A stretch of 32,287 nt of DNA, from assembly GCA_900548535.1 (NCBI GenBank), contig URLG01000027.1, forward strand, positions 1 through 32,287. The letters are read 5' to 3'. This DNA is from Candidatus Segatella intestinihominis. Lineage in GTDB: Bacteria > Bacteroidota > Bacteroidia > Bacteroidales > Bacteroidaceae. The notes under the pieces were generated by a model. It searched no databases, was not told where the DNA came from, and saw only the letters and a program-made list of their open reading frames with translations. Positions 22,637 to 32,084 of this stretch are shown here, one piece after another. The translations under genes and the position numbers were made by a program. Every line of letters starts with the position of its first letter. The stretch's first letter is position 1.

Positions 22637-23818
22637 ATGTATAAAAGCGTATATTTGAAGAAAGGCAAGGAAGAATCACTCAAGAGATTCCACCCATGGA
22701 TATTCTCGGGTGCCATCCAGGCGATGGACGAGGGGATAGAGGAAGGTGAGATAGTAAGAGTGTTTACTCGAAGCGGTGATTTCATCGCCATCGGTCATTA
22801 CCAGATTGGATCCATCGCCGTGCGTGTACTTTCTTTTAGAGATATCGAGATAGACGAGGAGTTCTGGTGCGCCCGTCTGGAGTCTGCGTACAAGATGCGC
22901 GTGGCTGTGGGCATCGCCGAGAACCCTGACAACAATACCTACAGACTGGTACATGGCGAGGGCGACAACCTGCCAGGCTTGGTCATCGACTGTTATGGAC
23001 CTACTGCCGTGATGCAGGCTCACAGCGTGGGCATGCACGTATGCCGTATGGAGATAGCCCAGGCACTGAAGAAGGTGATGGGTGACAAGCTCCAGAACAT
23101 CTACTACAAGAGCGAGACCACGCTGCCATATAAGGCCGACCTGAGACAGGAAAATGGTTTTATCCTGGGTGGCGACGCCGACGATGTGGCTGTGGAGAAT
23201 GGACTGAAGTTCCACATCGACTGGTTGAGAGGTCAGAAGACCGGCTTCTTCGTGGATCAGCGTGAGAACCGCAGCTTGTTGGAGCATTATGCCAAGGGCA
23301 AGAGCGTGCTCAATATGTTCTGCTATACAGGTGGCTTCTCTGTCTATGCCATGCGTGGTAATGCCAAGGTGGTTCACTCCGTGGACAGCTCTGCCAAGGC
23401 CATCGAACTGACCAATGAGAACATTGCCCTCAACTTCCCTGGCGATGTACGTCACGAGGCCATCTGCGAGGATGCTTTCAAGTATCTGGACGAGCACGAC
23501 AAGCAGTATGACCTCATTATCCTGGATCCACCAGCTTTTGCCAAGCATCGTGCAGCCCTGCGCAATGCCCTAAAGGGATATACCCGTCTCAATGTGAAGG
23601 GATTGCAGCGCATCAAGAAGGGCGGAATCCTCTTCACCTTCAGTTGTTCGCAGGTGGTAACCAAGGACAATTTCCGCAATGCCGTCTTTACAGCGGCAGC
23701 CCAGGCTGGACGAAAGGTTCGCATCTTGCATCAGTTGCATCAGCCAGCCGATCATCCTATCAACATCTATCATCCAGAGGGCGAATACCTGAAGGGATTG
23801 GTTCTTTACGTAGAATAG
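22637..23818 (+). CDS. rlmI: 23S rRNA (cytosine-C5)-methyltransferase, RlmI-like
   Basis: This 393-residue class I SAM methyltransferase matches E. coli RlmI (396 residues), which makes m5C1962 in 23S rRNA. The N-terminal PUA domain runs to about residue 75 (YKSVYLKKGKEESLKRFHPWIFSGAI). A linker domain has HGEGDNLPGLVIDCYG. The Rossmann domain has the SAM loop VLNMFCYTGGFSVYA, motif IV DPPAFAK and the catalytic-region FSCSQ. The start at MYKSVYL leaves a short AT-rich leader. RlmI itself is the best guess, though RlmI and RlmK-like branches are hard to tell apart by eye. Confidence 0.9.
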   Translation: MYKSVYLKKGKEESLKRFHPWIFSGAIQAMDEGIEEGEIVRVFTRSGDFIAIGHYQIGSIAVRVLSFRDIEIDEEFWCARLESAYKMRVAVGIAENPDNNTYRLVHGEGDNLPGLVIDCYGPTAVMQAHSVGMHVCRMEIAQALKKVMGDKLQNIYYKSETTLPYKADLRQENGFILGGDADDVAVENGLKFHIDWLRGQKTGFFVDQRENRSLLEHYAKGKSVLNMFCYTGGFSVYAMRGNAKVVHSVDSSAKAIELTNENIALNFPGDVRHEAICEDAFKYLDEHDKQYDLIILDPPAFAKHRAALRNALKGYTRLNVKGLQRIKKGGILFTFSCSQVVTKDNFRNAVFTAAAQAGRKVRILHQLHQPADHPINIYHPEGEYLKGLVLYVE

Positions 23819-23828
23819 GATAACTTAA

Positions 23829-23887
23829 CTCCCTCATTTTCCTGTTGTAGCAGGAAATTACTGGGAGGGCAGGTTTGTTACCTGCCC
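23829..23887. terminator. Two adjacent hairpins after the methyltransferase gene
   Basis: TTTCCTG-TTGTAG-CAGGAAA (23838-23857), extendable by CCCTC/GGGAG outside, is followed by GGGCAGGT-TTGTT-ACCTGCCC (23867-23887). Neither has a strong T-run; they may act as a terminator or as leader structure for the next gene. Confidence 0.55.
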
Positions 23888-23890
23888 AAT

Positions 23891-23931
23891 AAGCAAGATG
23901 TCAATTATATCAAGCAAGATGTCAATTATAT
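23891..23931 (+). repeat. 20-base tandem repeat containing a short upstream frame
   Basis: AAGCAAGATGTCAATTATAT occurs at 23891-23910 and again at 23912-23931. The ATG in the first copy opens an 11-codon frame (MSIISSKMSII). It ends in TAATG, overlapping the start codon of the binding-protein gene. Confidence 0.85.
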
Positions 23932-23932
23932 A

Positions 23933-24859
23933 ATGAGAAGAAATGCAATAACAATGCTCCTCTGCTTGCTGCTCGCCAGCCTGATGGCAGGATGTGGCGG
24001 CAAGTCGGAGCAAGAAATCAAGCGACTCAGCAGGCAGGAGAAAGCCCGTCTGGACAGCATCGACCGCATGGCTCTGAAGGTGGGCGTTATGCCTACCCTG
24101 GACTGCCTGCCACTCTTCCTGGCTCATGACGACAGCATCTTTGCCAAGCAGGGGGTAGATGTGCATCTGCGCTACTATACAGCGCAGATGGACTGCGATA
24201 CAGCCCTGGCACGTGGCAGGGTAGAGGGATCGGTAACCGACCTGATACGTGGAGTCCATCTCCAGAAGAAGGGCACCCCGCTCACTTATCCCATCTCTAC
24301 CAATGCCTATTGGCAGTTGATAACCAATCGCAAGGCGCGTATCTCCAGCCTGAAGCAGCTGTCTGACAAGATGATAGCGATGACCCGCTATTCGGCTACC
24401 GACTATCTTACCGACCTAGCCATCGACAGCGGCAAGCCTAAGTATGACGTGTATCGTGTGCAGATCAATGATGTGCAGATACGTCTGCGTATGTTGCTCA
24501 ACAACGAGATGGACGCTATGCTTCTCCCTGAGCCACAGGCCACGAAGGCACGCCTGGAGCAGCACGTGCTCCTGATGGACAGCCGTGACAAGAACCTGCA
24601 GCTGGGAGCCATCGCCTTCCGCCAGAAGGCCATGAAGGAGCCACGTCGCCAAGACCAACTCAAGAAATTCTTGCAAGCCTATAATATTGCCGTCGACAGC
24701 ATCAATGCTCGAGGAGTGCAGCACTATGCCCGCATCCTGACCAAGTATTGCCATGTGGACAACAAGACGATAGCCGCCTTGCCTAAGATAAAATTCAACC
24801 ATGCGATGGAGCCTCGTCGTCACGACTTCGAGGTGGCACAGCGAGTGGCTAATCATTAA
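23933..24859 (+). CDS. Substrate-binding lipoprotein, SsuA/THI5-like (NMT1 family)
   Basis: A 308-residue exported lipoprotein (lipobox LMAGC, Cys21) with the type II periplasmic binding fold of the SsuA/TauA/THI5 group: VGVMPTLDCLPLFLAHDDSIFAKQGVDVHLRYY, then SVTDLIRGV, KMIAMTRYSATDYLTDLAI and AMLLPEPQATKARL. Family members bind sulfonates, nitrate or thiamine precursors. No permease or ATPase gene is in the window, so the partner and ligand are unknown. The next gene begins 19 bases after the stop. The start chosen here overlaps a short upstream frame by TAATG and gives a normal signal peptide. Confidence 0.82.
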   Translation: MRRNAITMLLCLLLASLMAGCGGKSEQEIKRLSRQEKARLDSIDRMALKVGVMPTLDCLPLFLAHDDSIFAKQGVDVHLRYYTAQMDCDTALARGRVEGSVTDLIRGVHLQKKGTPLTYPISTNAYWQLITNRKARISSLKQLSDKMIAMTRYSATDYLTDLAIDSGKPKYDVYRVQINDVQIRLRMLLNNEMDAMLLPEPQATKARLEQHVLLMDSRDKNLQLGAIAFRQKAMKEPRRQDQLKKFLQAYNIAVDSINARGVQHYARILTKYCHVDNKTIAALPKIKFNHAMEPRRHDFEVAQRVANH

Positions 24860-24878
24860 CAAATTAAAACAATCTATT

Positions 24879-27416
24879 ATGTTTAAATTTGAAACAACTA
24901 ATGACATTTATCTCTTGACTAACTATCTAGCGTTAGGCAATGAGGGCGCAGTAATCGAAAAAGCTCAGGAAATCGTAGAGCGAGAAATGAAGTGCGACAG
25001 GAGTGATGACTCTTTCACTTCTCTGGGTAAGGCTCACTATTTTGAGCCTGTTCATCTGACGAAACTCAAGTCTTTTCAGGACTATTTACGCCATCTGAGA
25101 AATGAATATCTGGATGGAAAGTTTATTGAGACTGTCCGTGATGAGTATGAAGTTCAACTCTTTTCTCTTCATAACTTTCTCTTTGAGCTGAGCGTGATGT
25201 CAGAAAAGGCCACCAAGCAAACTTGGTGCGCACTGGCCATGCGTGGTGATATAGCCAATCATCCAGAAGCAGTGGAGGAAAGTCTCGCCGAGTATTATGC
25301 TGACAAGGCAATGCTTGACCTGCAGGAAGACCTTGCCCTAGAGGATAGACTGGCTAGAAAACTAGAGATAGAGGCTAAGATTAATAAGGTGCGCAATGAG
25401 GTGTTCTCGGGAATCGTAGTATCTGGAGAATGGAATGAAGAGATGAAGAAGGGATATACCGACTTGCTTCTCTCTCCTAATGTGGATGCACCTACCAAGT
25501 TGCTGATATTGAGTGCTGTAACCATCGCTTGTGTCCATCTCTTTGATTACGAGAAGTTTACCTTCTTGGTAGATATGTATCTTCATGCAGGCAATGACTC
25601 CCTCTTCAGAAGCAGGGCTGTGGTGGGTATCTTGTTTGGTACCAAGAATATGCCAGGACTCTATATAAATAAGGTGAGAAAGCTGCTTAAGGATGTTATG
25701 GCGAAAGACGAAAAACTGATGTCCTGGTTGATGAAGGCAGCCAAGGTAGAGTTTCATGCTCGCAACATCGATGAGGGCGAGGATGTGTTTCAAAGGCAGT
25801 TCTCCCGTATCATGTTCAAGAAGATGAAAAGCGCGCTTGCTGAGGAAGATGAAAAAGAGGGCTTTTATGATAATGATGATGACGACGATGACGACGAGTT
25901 CGACGAAGAGGAGGAGGGTATCAAGGAGGTCATGGACTTCATGGGAAAAGGTACCGATGTGTATTATTCCCAGTTTAAGAAGATGAAGAAAGCTGCTTTC
26001 TTCCATTCCGTGTACAACTGGTTTATGCCTTTCTACTATGAGAGCGAAGTCTATCTGAAAATGCAAAAGAAATTGGGGGAGAAACTGACGCCTGTACTCA
26101 AATTCTTCTTTCAGAAGAGTACCCTATGCGACAATGACCGATATAGTTTTGCCTACATGGTAGCGGAGTCTAAGTCTGATTTGTACAAAATGTTTGAACA
26201 GATTAGTCAAGATATGGAGCAGGCCAATATTGATGGTGAATCCGTCGCCAATGGTGATCCTATCTTGGGCGAGATCGACGACTTGCATGCTCTGATATTC
26301 TATATGCAAAGCTTATCCCGCTTCTTCGACTTGGCGCCTATGAATGGCGAGTTCGATGACCCATTCGCAGAGACGGAATCTTATGAGTATGAACCACCTT
26401 TGGCATTCCCAGTCTTTGATGATCCTTGTTTTGACAAGGAGCGCATCAAGTTGGCTCGTTACTTCTTCCGTCACAATGGTTGCTCACTTGTGCCAGCTGT
26501 GATGCCTAAGAAAATGCCTGATACGGAAGAGTGCCACTTCATAATGGGATATTCCCTCTTCGATTATGATCCGCAAAACATCAAGTATGCGGTCAAGGCG
26601 TTGCCTCATGTGGAATGGTTGATGAAGTATGGTGGCAACAATGTAAACTTCATAGAGCTGGCAGCTCATGTCTATGATGCCATTAATCTGACCGATAAGG
26701 TAGAAGAATGCTGGCAGAAAATGTTGGCTACCTCTGAGGATGAGGAGTCACGGCTGCTCGCCAAACGTAATCTTGCCATCTTCTATTCGACGGAGAATAA
26801 ATTTGAGCAGGCAGACAAGCTGCTTTACGAACTTTACTATCAGGATCCAAGTGAAGCAGTTTATGTAGTGATGCTGGCTAGAAATCTGTTCATGGAAAAG
26901 CCTGGAGATATGGCTAACGTGGATAAGGCGCAAGACTTGTTGGTTCGCTTCATGGAGCAGAATGCACCTCAGACATTTAAGGATATGCTGAGGCTTAATC
27001 TTGGTGATGAGGATGAAGAACCAAAGAGCCTGAAGAATATGTTTACATCGCTTATCGACACGGTGCAGGACTTCATTCAGGAAGATCATTCGATGGATTA
27101 TTCCCTGAGCTTCTATTTGGCTCTATGCCAATGGGTAAAAGGCAATTTCGATGAGGAAGTGCTGGGGAACCTGACAGACAGCTATGTGGATCGTGCCACA
27201 GAGGAGTATGGACAGGATCATGTGTACTATATCTCGATGCTAGGTGGAGACATGCGCCACTGCCTCAAGGCGTTTGGCAAGACTGATGCCGATATAGCCA
27301 TCATAGAGGAGATTCTTAGGGAAAGTCACAATAAATTAGTGGAAGAAACCAAGCGTCTTGTTGGTGGACTCGGTGATGATATGAGAAAGGGTAAAGATAA
27401 TGGCAAACTCGAATAA
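24879..27416 (+). CDS. Large cytosolic repeat protein, TPR-like C-terminus, function unknown
   Basis: An 845-residue protein with no signal peptide. I do not recognise a named function. The start MFKFETTNDIYLLTNYL is preferred over an ATG 26 codons upstream that lies within the preceding gene. The N-terminal half is charged and helical. An acidic run, DNDDDDDDDEFDEEEEG, is at about residues 330-346. The C-terminal part has helix-turn-helix pairs like tetratricopeptide repeats (AKRNLAIFYSTENKFEQADKLL, YYQDPSEAVYVVMLARNLF). Such proteins usually hold complexes together. It follows the binding lipoprotein by 19 bases, and dnaB starts 17 bases before its stop, suggesting translational coupling. 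Confidence 0.8.
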   Translation: MFKFETTNDIYLLTNYLALGNEGAVIEKAQEIVEREMKCDRSDDSFTSLGKAHYFEPVHLTKLKSFQDYLRHLRNEYLDGKFIETVRDEYEVQLFSLHNFLFELSVMSEKATKQTWCALAMRGDIANHPEAVEESLAEYYADKAMLDLQEDLALEDRLARKLEIEAKINKVRNEVFSGIVVSGEWNEEMKKGYTDLLLSPNVDAPTKLLILSAVTIACVHLFDYEKFTFLVDMYLHAGNDSLFRSRAVVGILFGTKNMPGLYINKVRKLLKDVMAKDEKLMSWLMKAAKVEFHARNIDEGEDVFQRQFSRIMFKKMKSALAEEDEKEGFYDNDDDDDDDEFDEEEEGIKEVMDFMGKGTDVYYSQFKKMKKAAFFHSVYNWFMPFYYESEVYLKMQKKLGEKLTPVLKFFFQKSTLCDNDRYSFAYMVAESKSDLYKMFEQISQDMEQANIDGESVANGDPILGEIDDLHALIFYMQSLSRFFDLAPMNGEFDDPFAETESYEYEPPLAFPVFDDPCFDKERIKLARYFFRHNGCSLVPAVMPKKMPDTEECHFIMGYSLFDYDPQNIKYAVKALPHVEWLMKYGGNNVNFIELAAHVYDAINLTDKVEECWQKMLATSEDEESRLLAKRNLAIFYSTENKFEQADKLLYELYYQDPSEAVYVVMLARNLFMEKPGDMANVDKAQDLLVRFMEQNAPQTFKDMLRLNLGDEDEEPKSLKNMFTSLIDTVQDFIQEDHSMDYSLSFYLALCQWVKGNFDEEVLGNLTDSYVDRATEEYGQDHVYYISMLGGDMRHCLKAFGKTDADIAIIEEILRESHNKLVEETKRLVGGLGDDMRKGKDNGKLE

Positions 27417-28926
27417 TAATAACCAGGGGCGCAGACAGCAACAAGCCCCGATAGACAATAACTTTGCGCATCTACAGCCACAAGCTGTAGATGTGGAGAG
27501 GGTAGTGCTGGGCGCACTGATGATAGATTCGGATGCATTCTCCATGGTATCTGAGGTGCTCAAGCCTGCTACCTTCTATGAACCAAGACACCAGAAGATA
27601 TACCAGGCCATCCAGACCATGAACATGGAGGAACGCCCTGTGGACATCATGACTCTGACCGACGAGCTCACTAAAATGGGCGAAATCGACAAGATAGGTG
27701 GTCCGCAGTATCTCATGGAACTGGCTAACAACGTGGCATCTGCCGCCCATGTGGAGGCGCATGCCCGCATCTTGGCGCAACGATACATGCAGCGTCAACT
27801 CATTCACTATGCCGGTGACATCGAGACCCAGGCGTTCGACCAGAGTGTGGATGTAGACGAGTTGATGCAGCATGCCGAGGGTGAGCTCTTCCAGCTCTCC
27901 CAAAACAACATGAAGCAAGACTATACCCAGATAGACCCTGTGATCAAGGATGCTGTCGACATCTTGCAGCGCGCAGCCCAGAACAAGGGAGGTCTGACAG
28001 GTATTCCTACGGGATATCAAGGTATGGATGATATGACTTCAGGCTGGCAACCATCCGACCTTGTGATTATCGCTGGTCGTCCTGCCATGGGTAAGACTTC
28101 ATTTGCCCTGAGTATCGCCAAGAATGTAGCGGTGGATTACCATATTCCTATCGGCTTCTTCTCTCTGGAAATGAACAACGTTCAGTTGGTAAACCGTTTG
28201 ATCTCCAATGTTTGCGAGATTTCCGGTAAGAAGATACTGAACGGACAGCTGGACCCTAGCGAGTGGGAGCGCTTGGACAAGAAGCTCCGTGACCTCACTG
28301 GCGCACCTATCTATGTAGATGATACTCCAGGACTCTCCGTCTTCGAGCTGAGAACCAAGGCTCGAAGATTGGTGCGTGAGAAGGGCGTGAAGCTCTTGAT
28401 GATTGACTACTTGCAGCTGATGAATGCCAATGGTATGAAGTTCGGTAGCCGTCAGGAAGAGGTGTCTACCATTTCTCGTTCCTTGAAGGGACTTGCCAAG
28501 GAACTCAATATTCCAGTATTGGCGCTCTCTCAGTTGTCACGTAATGTGGAGAACCGTGAGGGCTTGGAGGGAAAGCGCCCACAGCTTAGTGACCTCCGTG
28601 AGTCTGGAGCCATCGAGCAGGATGCCGATATGGTACTCTTCGTGCATCGCCCTGAGTACTATCACATCTATCAAGACGAGAAAGGTAACGACCTGCATGG
28701 CATGGCGCAGATTATCATAGCCAAGCACCGTAAGGGAGCTACGGGCGACGTGTTGCTCAACTTCCGTGGAGAATTTACTCGATTCCAAGACCCATCTGAT
28801 GCTTATGCACCGATAGAGCAGGGCGGCGAAATCGTAGGTTCCAAGATGAATGGTGGCGAACAGGGTGGCGGCGGTCCTTTGCCTCCACCACCTATGGATG
28901 GACCAAACGGACCTCTTCCATTCTAA
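27400..28926 (+). CDS. dnaB: Replicative DNA helicase DnaB
   Basis: A 508-residue hexameric helicase that unwinds DNA ahead of the fork. The N-terminal primase-interacting domain follows a Gln/Asn-rich tail and begins QAVDVERVVLGALMIDSDAF. The RecA-like motor has Walker A GRPAMGKT (226-233), FFSLEM (motif 1a), LLMIDYLQLM (Walker B) and the DLRESGAIEQDAD motif. The C-terminal tail is Gly/Pro-rich. No intein or insertion; length is normal for Bacteroidota. The start overlaps the preceding gene by 17 bases. A strong terminator follows. Confidence 0.97.
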   Translation: MANSNNNNQGRRQQQAPIDNNFAHLQPQAVDVERVVLGALMIDSDAFSMVSEVLKPATFYEPRHQKIYQAIQTMNMEERPVDIMTLTDELTKMGEIDKIGGPQYLMELANNVASAAHVEAHARILAQRYMQRQLIHYAGDIETQAFDQSVDVDELMQHAEGELFQLSQNNMKQDYTQIDPVIKDAVDILQRAAQNKGGLTGIPTGYQGMDDMTSGWQPSDLVIIAGRPAMGKTSFALSIAKNVAVDYHIPIGFFSLEMNNVQLVNRLISNVCEISGKKILNGQLDPSEWERLDKKLRDLTGAPIYVDDTPGLSVFELRTKARRLVREKGVKLLMIDYLQLMNANGMKFGSRQEEVSTISRSLKGLAKELNIPVLALSQLSRNVENREGLEGKRPQLSDLRESGAIEQDADMVLFVHRPEYYHIYQDEKGNDLHGMAQIIIAKHRKGATGDVLLNFRGEFTRFQDPSDAYAPIEQGGEIVGSKMNGGEQGGGGPLPPPPMDGPNGPLPF

Positions 28927-28934
28927 TAAATAAT

Positions 28935-28978
28935 AAGGCATTTATGGCAAAGAATGGCTATAAATGCCTTGTTTTTTT
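28935..28978 (+). terminator. Rho-independent terminator after dnaB
   Basis: AAGGCATTTAT pairs perfectly with ATAAATGCCTT (28960-28970), followed by G and seven T. Confidence 0.92.
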
Positions 28979-29060
28979 GCTCATTTCTTACGAATTTGAG
29001 TAAGAAAAAGAAGGGAGAATAGTAATTTGTTAGATTTTCTTTTAAAAAAGTTATAATTTG

Positions 29061-29092
29061 TTTGTGTATATCAAATAAAAGTATTACCTTTG
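29061..29092 (+). promoter_or_regulatory. Promoter of the leucine operon
   Basis: TTTG (29061-29064), a 20-base spacer and TACCTTTG (29085-29092), 27 bases before leuA. No leader peptide rich in leucine codons and no attenuator hairpin were found in the short leader. Confidence 0.88.
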
Positions 29093-29119
29093 CACAAAAA
29101 ATAAAAAAAGCATATAGAA

Positions 29120-30622
29120 ATGAGTGACAGATTATTTATTTTCGACACAACGCTCCGCGATGGCGAGCAGGTGCCTGGATGTCAGTTGAACACAGTTGAG
29201 AAGATTCAGGTGGCTAAGCAGCTGGAGCAGCTGGGCGTTGATGTGATTGAGGCAGGCTTCCCAATCTCAAGCCCTGGCGACTTCAATTCAGTGGTAGAGA
29301 TCTCTAAGGCTGTAACATGGCCTACCATCTGTGCGTTGACACGTGCGGTAGAGAAAGATATTGATTGTGCTGCCGAAGCCTTGCAATATGCTAAGCATAA
29401 GAGAATCCATACGGGTATCGGTACTAGCGATAGCCACATTAAATATAAGTTCAACTCTACACGTGAGGAAATCATAGAGCGTGCCGTGGCTGCCGTGAAG
29501 TATGCCAAGAAGTACGTGGAGGATGTGGAGTTCTACGCTGAGGATGCAGGTCGTACCGACAATGAGTATCTGGCTCAGGTGGTTGAGGCTGTCATCAAGG
29601 CTGGTGCTACAGTAGTAAATATCCCTGATACCACAGGCTATTGCTTGCCAGATGAGTATGGTAATAAGATTAAGTATCTGATGGAGCACGTGGACGGCAT
29701 CGAGAATGCTCGCTTGTCAACTCACTGCCACAACGACCTGGGCATGGCTACCGCCAATACCCTGCAGGGCGTATTGAATGGTGCGCGCCAGGTGGAGGTG
29801 ACCATCAATGGTATCGGCGAACGCGCCGGCAACACCTCTTTGGAGGAGATTGCCATGATCTTGAAGTGCCATAAGGGCATCAACATTGATACCAATATCA
29901 ATACCACCAAGATTGTGCCAACCTCTCGCATGGTGAGCAGCTTGATGAACATGCCTGTGCAGCCTAACAAGGCCATCGTGGGTCGCAATGCCTTTGCTCA
30001 CTCTTCTGGTATCCATCAGGATGGTGTCTTGAAGAACGTGCAGACTTACGAGATTATCGACCCTAAGGATGTGGGCTTGGACGACAACGCTATTGTATTG
30101 ACAGCTCGTTCGGGTCGTGCCGCCTTGAAGTATCGTCTCCACGTGAATGGTGTGGACATTGAGGATGAGGGGAAGCTCGACAAGATCTATAAGAAGTTCC
30201 TCCAGCTGGCCGATAAGAAGAAGGAAGTAACCGATGAGGATGTATTGATGCTCGCTGGTGCTGATCAGGCTGACCACCATGGTGTGATGCTTGAATATCT
30301 CCAGGTTACCACTGGCAAGGGTGTGAAGAGCGTGGCTAGCATCGGTCTTGACATCGCTGGTCAGAAGTTTGAGGAGGCTTCATCTGGCAATGGTCCTGTG
30401 GATGCAGCCATCCGTGCCCTCCGCAAGATAATCAATAAGGAGATGAACCTCAAGGAATTCACCATCCAGGCCATCGACAAGGGCTCTGATGATGTGGGTA
30501 AGGTTCACATGCAGGTGGAGTATGATGGTCATGTCTATTATGGCTTCGGTGCAGATACCGACATCGTTACCGCTTCAGTGGAGGCTTACATCGACTGTAT
30601 CAACAAGTTTAAGATTAGATAA
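29120..30622 (+). CDS. leuA: 2-isopropylmalate synthase
   Basis: Condenses acetyl-CoA with 2-ketoisovalerate in the first step of leucine synthesis. A 500-residue protein with the catalytic TIM barrel (FDTTLRDGEQVPG at 8-20; VEFYAEDAGR; STHCHNDLGMATAN, metal-binding HxH) and the GxGERAGN signature. The HSSGIHQDG region and a C-terminal regulatory domain (about 380-500) follow; that domain binds leucine in feedback-inhibited enzymes. The presence of the full C-terminal domain and the leuC/leuD context favour LeuA over homocitrate or citramalate synthase. First gene of the operon; leuC starts 24 bases after it. Confidence 0.95.
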   Translation: MSDRLFIFDTTLRDGEQVPGCQLNTVEKIQVAKQLEQLGVDVIEAGFPISSPGDFNSVVEISKAVTWPTICALTRAVEKDIDCAAEALQYAKHKRIHTGIGTSDSHIKYKFNSTREEIIERAVAAVKYAKKYVEDVEFYAEDAGRTDNEYLAQVVEAVIKAGATVVNIPDTTGYCLPDEYGNKIKYLMEHVDGIENARLSTHCHNDLGMATANTLQGVLNGARQVEVTINGIGERAGNTSLEEIAMILKCHKGINIDTNINTTKIVPTSRMVSSLMNMPVQPNKAIVGRNAFAHSSGIHQDGVLKNVQTYEIIDPKDVGLDDNAIVLTARSGRAALKYRLHVNGVDIEDEGKLDKIYKKFLQLADKKKEVTDEDVLMLAGADQADHHGVMLEYLQVTTGKGVKSVASIGLDIAGQKFEEASSGNGPVDAAIRALRKIINKEMNLKEFTIQAIDKGSDDVGKVHMQVEYDGHVYYGFGADTDIVTASVEAYIDCINKFKIR

Positions 30623-30646
30623 TAAAACAATTAAACAATAACATAA

Positions 30647-32041
30647 ATGAATACATTATTCGACAAGATTTGGGACAAGCATGTTGTCCAGATTGTAGAG
30701 GATGGTCCTACTCAGCTTTACATCGACCGTCTTTACTGTCATGAAGTTACATCACCTCAGGCATTTGCAGGTATGCGTGCTCGCGGACTCAAGATGTTCC
30801 GCCCAGACCAGATATTCTGTATGCCTGATCACAATACACCAACCCACGATCAGGACAAACCTATCGAGGATCCTATCTCTAAAAAGCAGGTGGATACATT
30901 GGCTAAGAACACAGCCGACTTCGGTGTCACTCACTTCGCTATGAATACCAAGGACAATGGTATCATCCACGTAGTAGGTCCAGAGAAGGGACTCTCTCTC
31001 CCTGGTATGACCATCGTTTGCGGTGACTCCCACACATCTACCCATGGTGCCATGGGTGCCGTAGCCTTCGGTATCGGTACATCTGAGGTTGAGATGGTAA
31101 TGGCATCTCAGTGTATCCTCCAGAGCAAGCCAAAGTCTATGCGCATCAGCATCAACGGCAAGTTGGGCAAGGGCGTAACAGCCAAGGACGTGGCTCTCTA
31201 CTTGATGAGCCAGCTCACCACTTCTGGTGCCACTGGTTACTTCGTTGAGTATGGCGGCGACGTAGTGAAGGATATGAGCATGGAGGGTCGTCTCACCCTC
31301 TGTAACCTCTCTATCGAGATGGGTGCCCGTGGTGGTTTCGTAGCTCCTGATGAGACTACATTCGAATACATCAAGGGTCGTGAATATGCACCTAAGGGTG
31401 AGGAATGGGACAAGGCTGTGGCTTACTGGAAGACCTTGAAGAGTGGCGATGACGCTGTCTTCGACAAGGAACTTACCTTCGATGCAGCCGACATAGAGCC
31501 TCGCATCACTTATGGTACCAACCCTGGTATGGGTATCGGCATCACCGAGAGCATCCCTACCTTGGATCAGATTCCAGAGGAGGAGCAGGCAGGCTTCAAG
31601 AAGAGCTTGAACTATATGGGCTTCCAGCCAGGCGAGAAGTTGGAGGGCCATCCTATCGACTACGTATTCCTCGGCGCATGTACCAATGGTCGTATCGAGG
31701 ACTTCCGTGCCTTTGCTTCTCTCGTTAAAGGAAAGAAGAAGGCAGACGGCGTAACTGCTTGGCTCGTACCTGGTTCATGGTTGGTAGACAAACAAATACG
31801 TGAAGAGGGTATCGACAAGATTGTTGAGGCAGCCGGTTTCGAGATTCGTCAGCCAGGATGCTCTGCTTGCTTGGCAATGAACGACGATAAGATTCCTGCA
31901 GGCAAGTACTCAGTAAGTACATCTAACCGTAACTTCGAGGGTCGTCAGGGACCAGGTTCCCGCACCATCCTTGCCAGTCCATACGTAGCAGCTGCTGCCG
32001 CTATCACTGGTAAGATCACCGACCCAAGAGAGTTTATGTAA
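30647..32041 (+). CDS. leuC: 3-isopropylmalate dehydratase large subunit
   Basis: With LeuD it isomerises 2- to 3-isopropylmalate. A 464-residue aconitase-family subunit. The 4Fe-4S ligands are seen as one Cys in VFLGACTNGR and two in GCSACLAMN. The substrate and signature regions are VCGDSHTSTHGAMGAVAFGIGTSEVEMV and SNRNFEGRQGPG. Length matches family LeuC. It lies between leuA and leuD in the same orientation, separated from leuD by a 43-base AT-rich repeat. Confidence 0.96.
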   Translation: MNTLFDKIWDKHVVQIVEDGPTQLYIDRLYCHEVTSPQAFAGMRARGLKMFRPDQIFCMPDHNTPTHDQDKPIEDPISKKQVDTLAKNTADFGVTHFAMNTKDNGIIHVVGPEKGLSLPGMTIVCGDSHTSTHGAMGAVAFGIGTSEVEMVMASQCILQSKPKSMRISINGKLGKGVTAKDVALYLMSQLTTSGATGYFVEYGGDVVKDMSMEGRLTLCNLSIEMGARGGFVAPDETTFEYIKGREYAPKGEEWDKAVAYWKTLKSGDDAVFDKELTFDAADIEPRITYGTNPGMGIGITESIPTLDQIPEEEQAGFKKSLNYMGFQPGEKLEGHPIDYVFLGACTNGRIEDFRAFASLVKGKKKADGVTAWLVPGSWLVDKQIREEGIDKIVEAAGFEIRQPGCSACLAMNDDKIPAGKYSVSTSNRNFEGRQGPGSRTILASPYVAAAAAITGKITDPREFM

Positions 32042-32084
32042 TTAATAATTTATAATTAATAATGTACAATTAATAAGTACAGTT
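32042..32084. repeat. AT-rich repeated spacer between leuC and leuD
   Basis: AATTAATAA-type words recur three times (AATTAATAATTTAT, AATTAATAATGTAC, AATTAATAAGTAC). Similar spacers are frequent between Prevotella genes, as I recall; function unknown. Confidence 0.6.

Noticed and set aside
22676..23548. A 290-codon frame on the - strand across the RlmI-like gene
   Set aside because: Antisense shadow of a well-supported methyltransferase gene.
29093..29119. Leucine leader peptide or attenuator before leuA
   Set aside because: Only about 27 bases separate the -7 box from the start, with no leucine-rich frame or hairpin.
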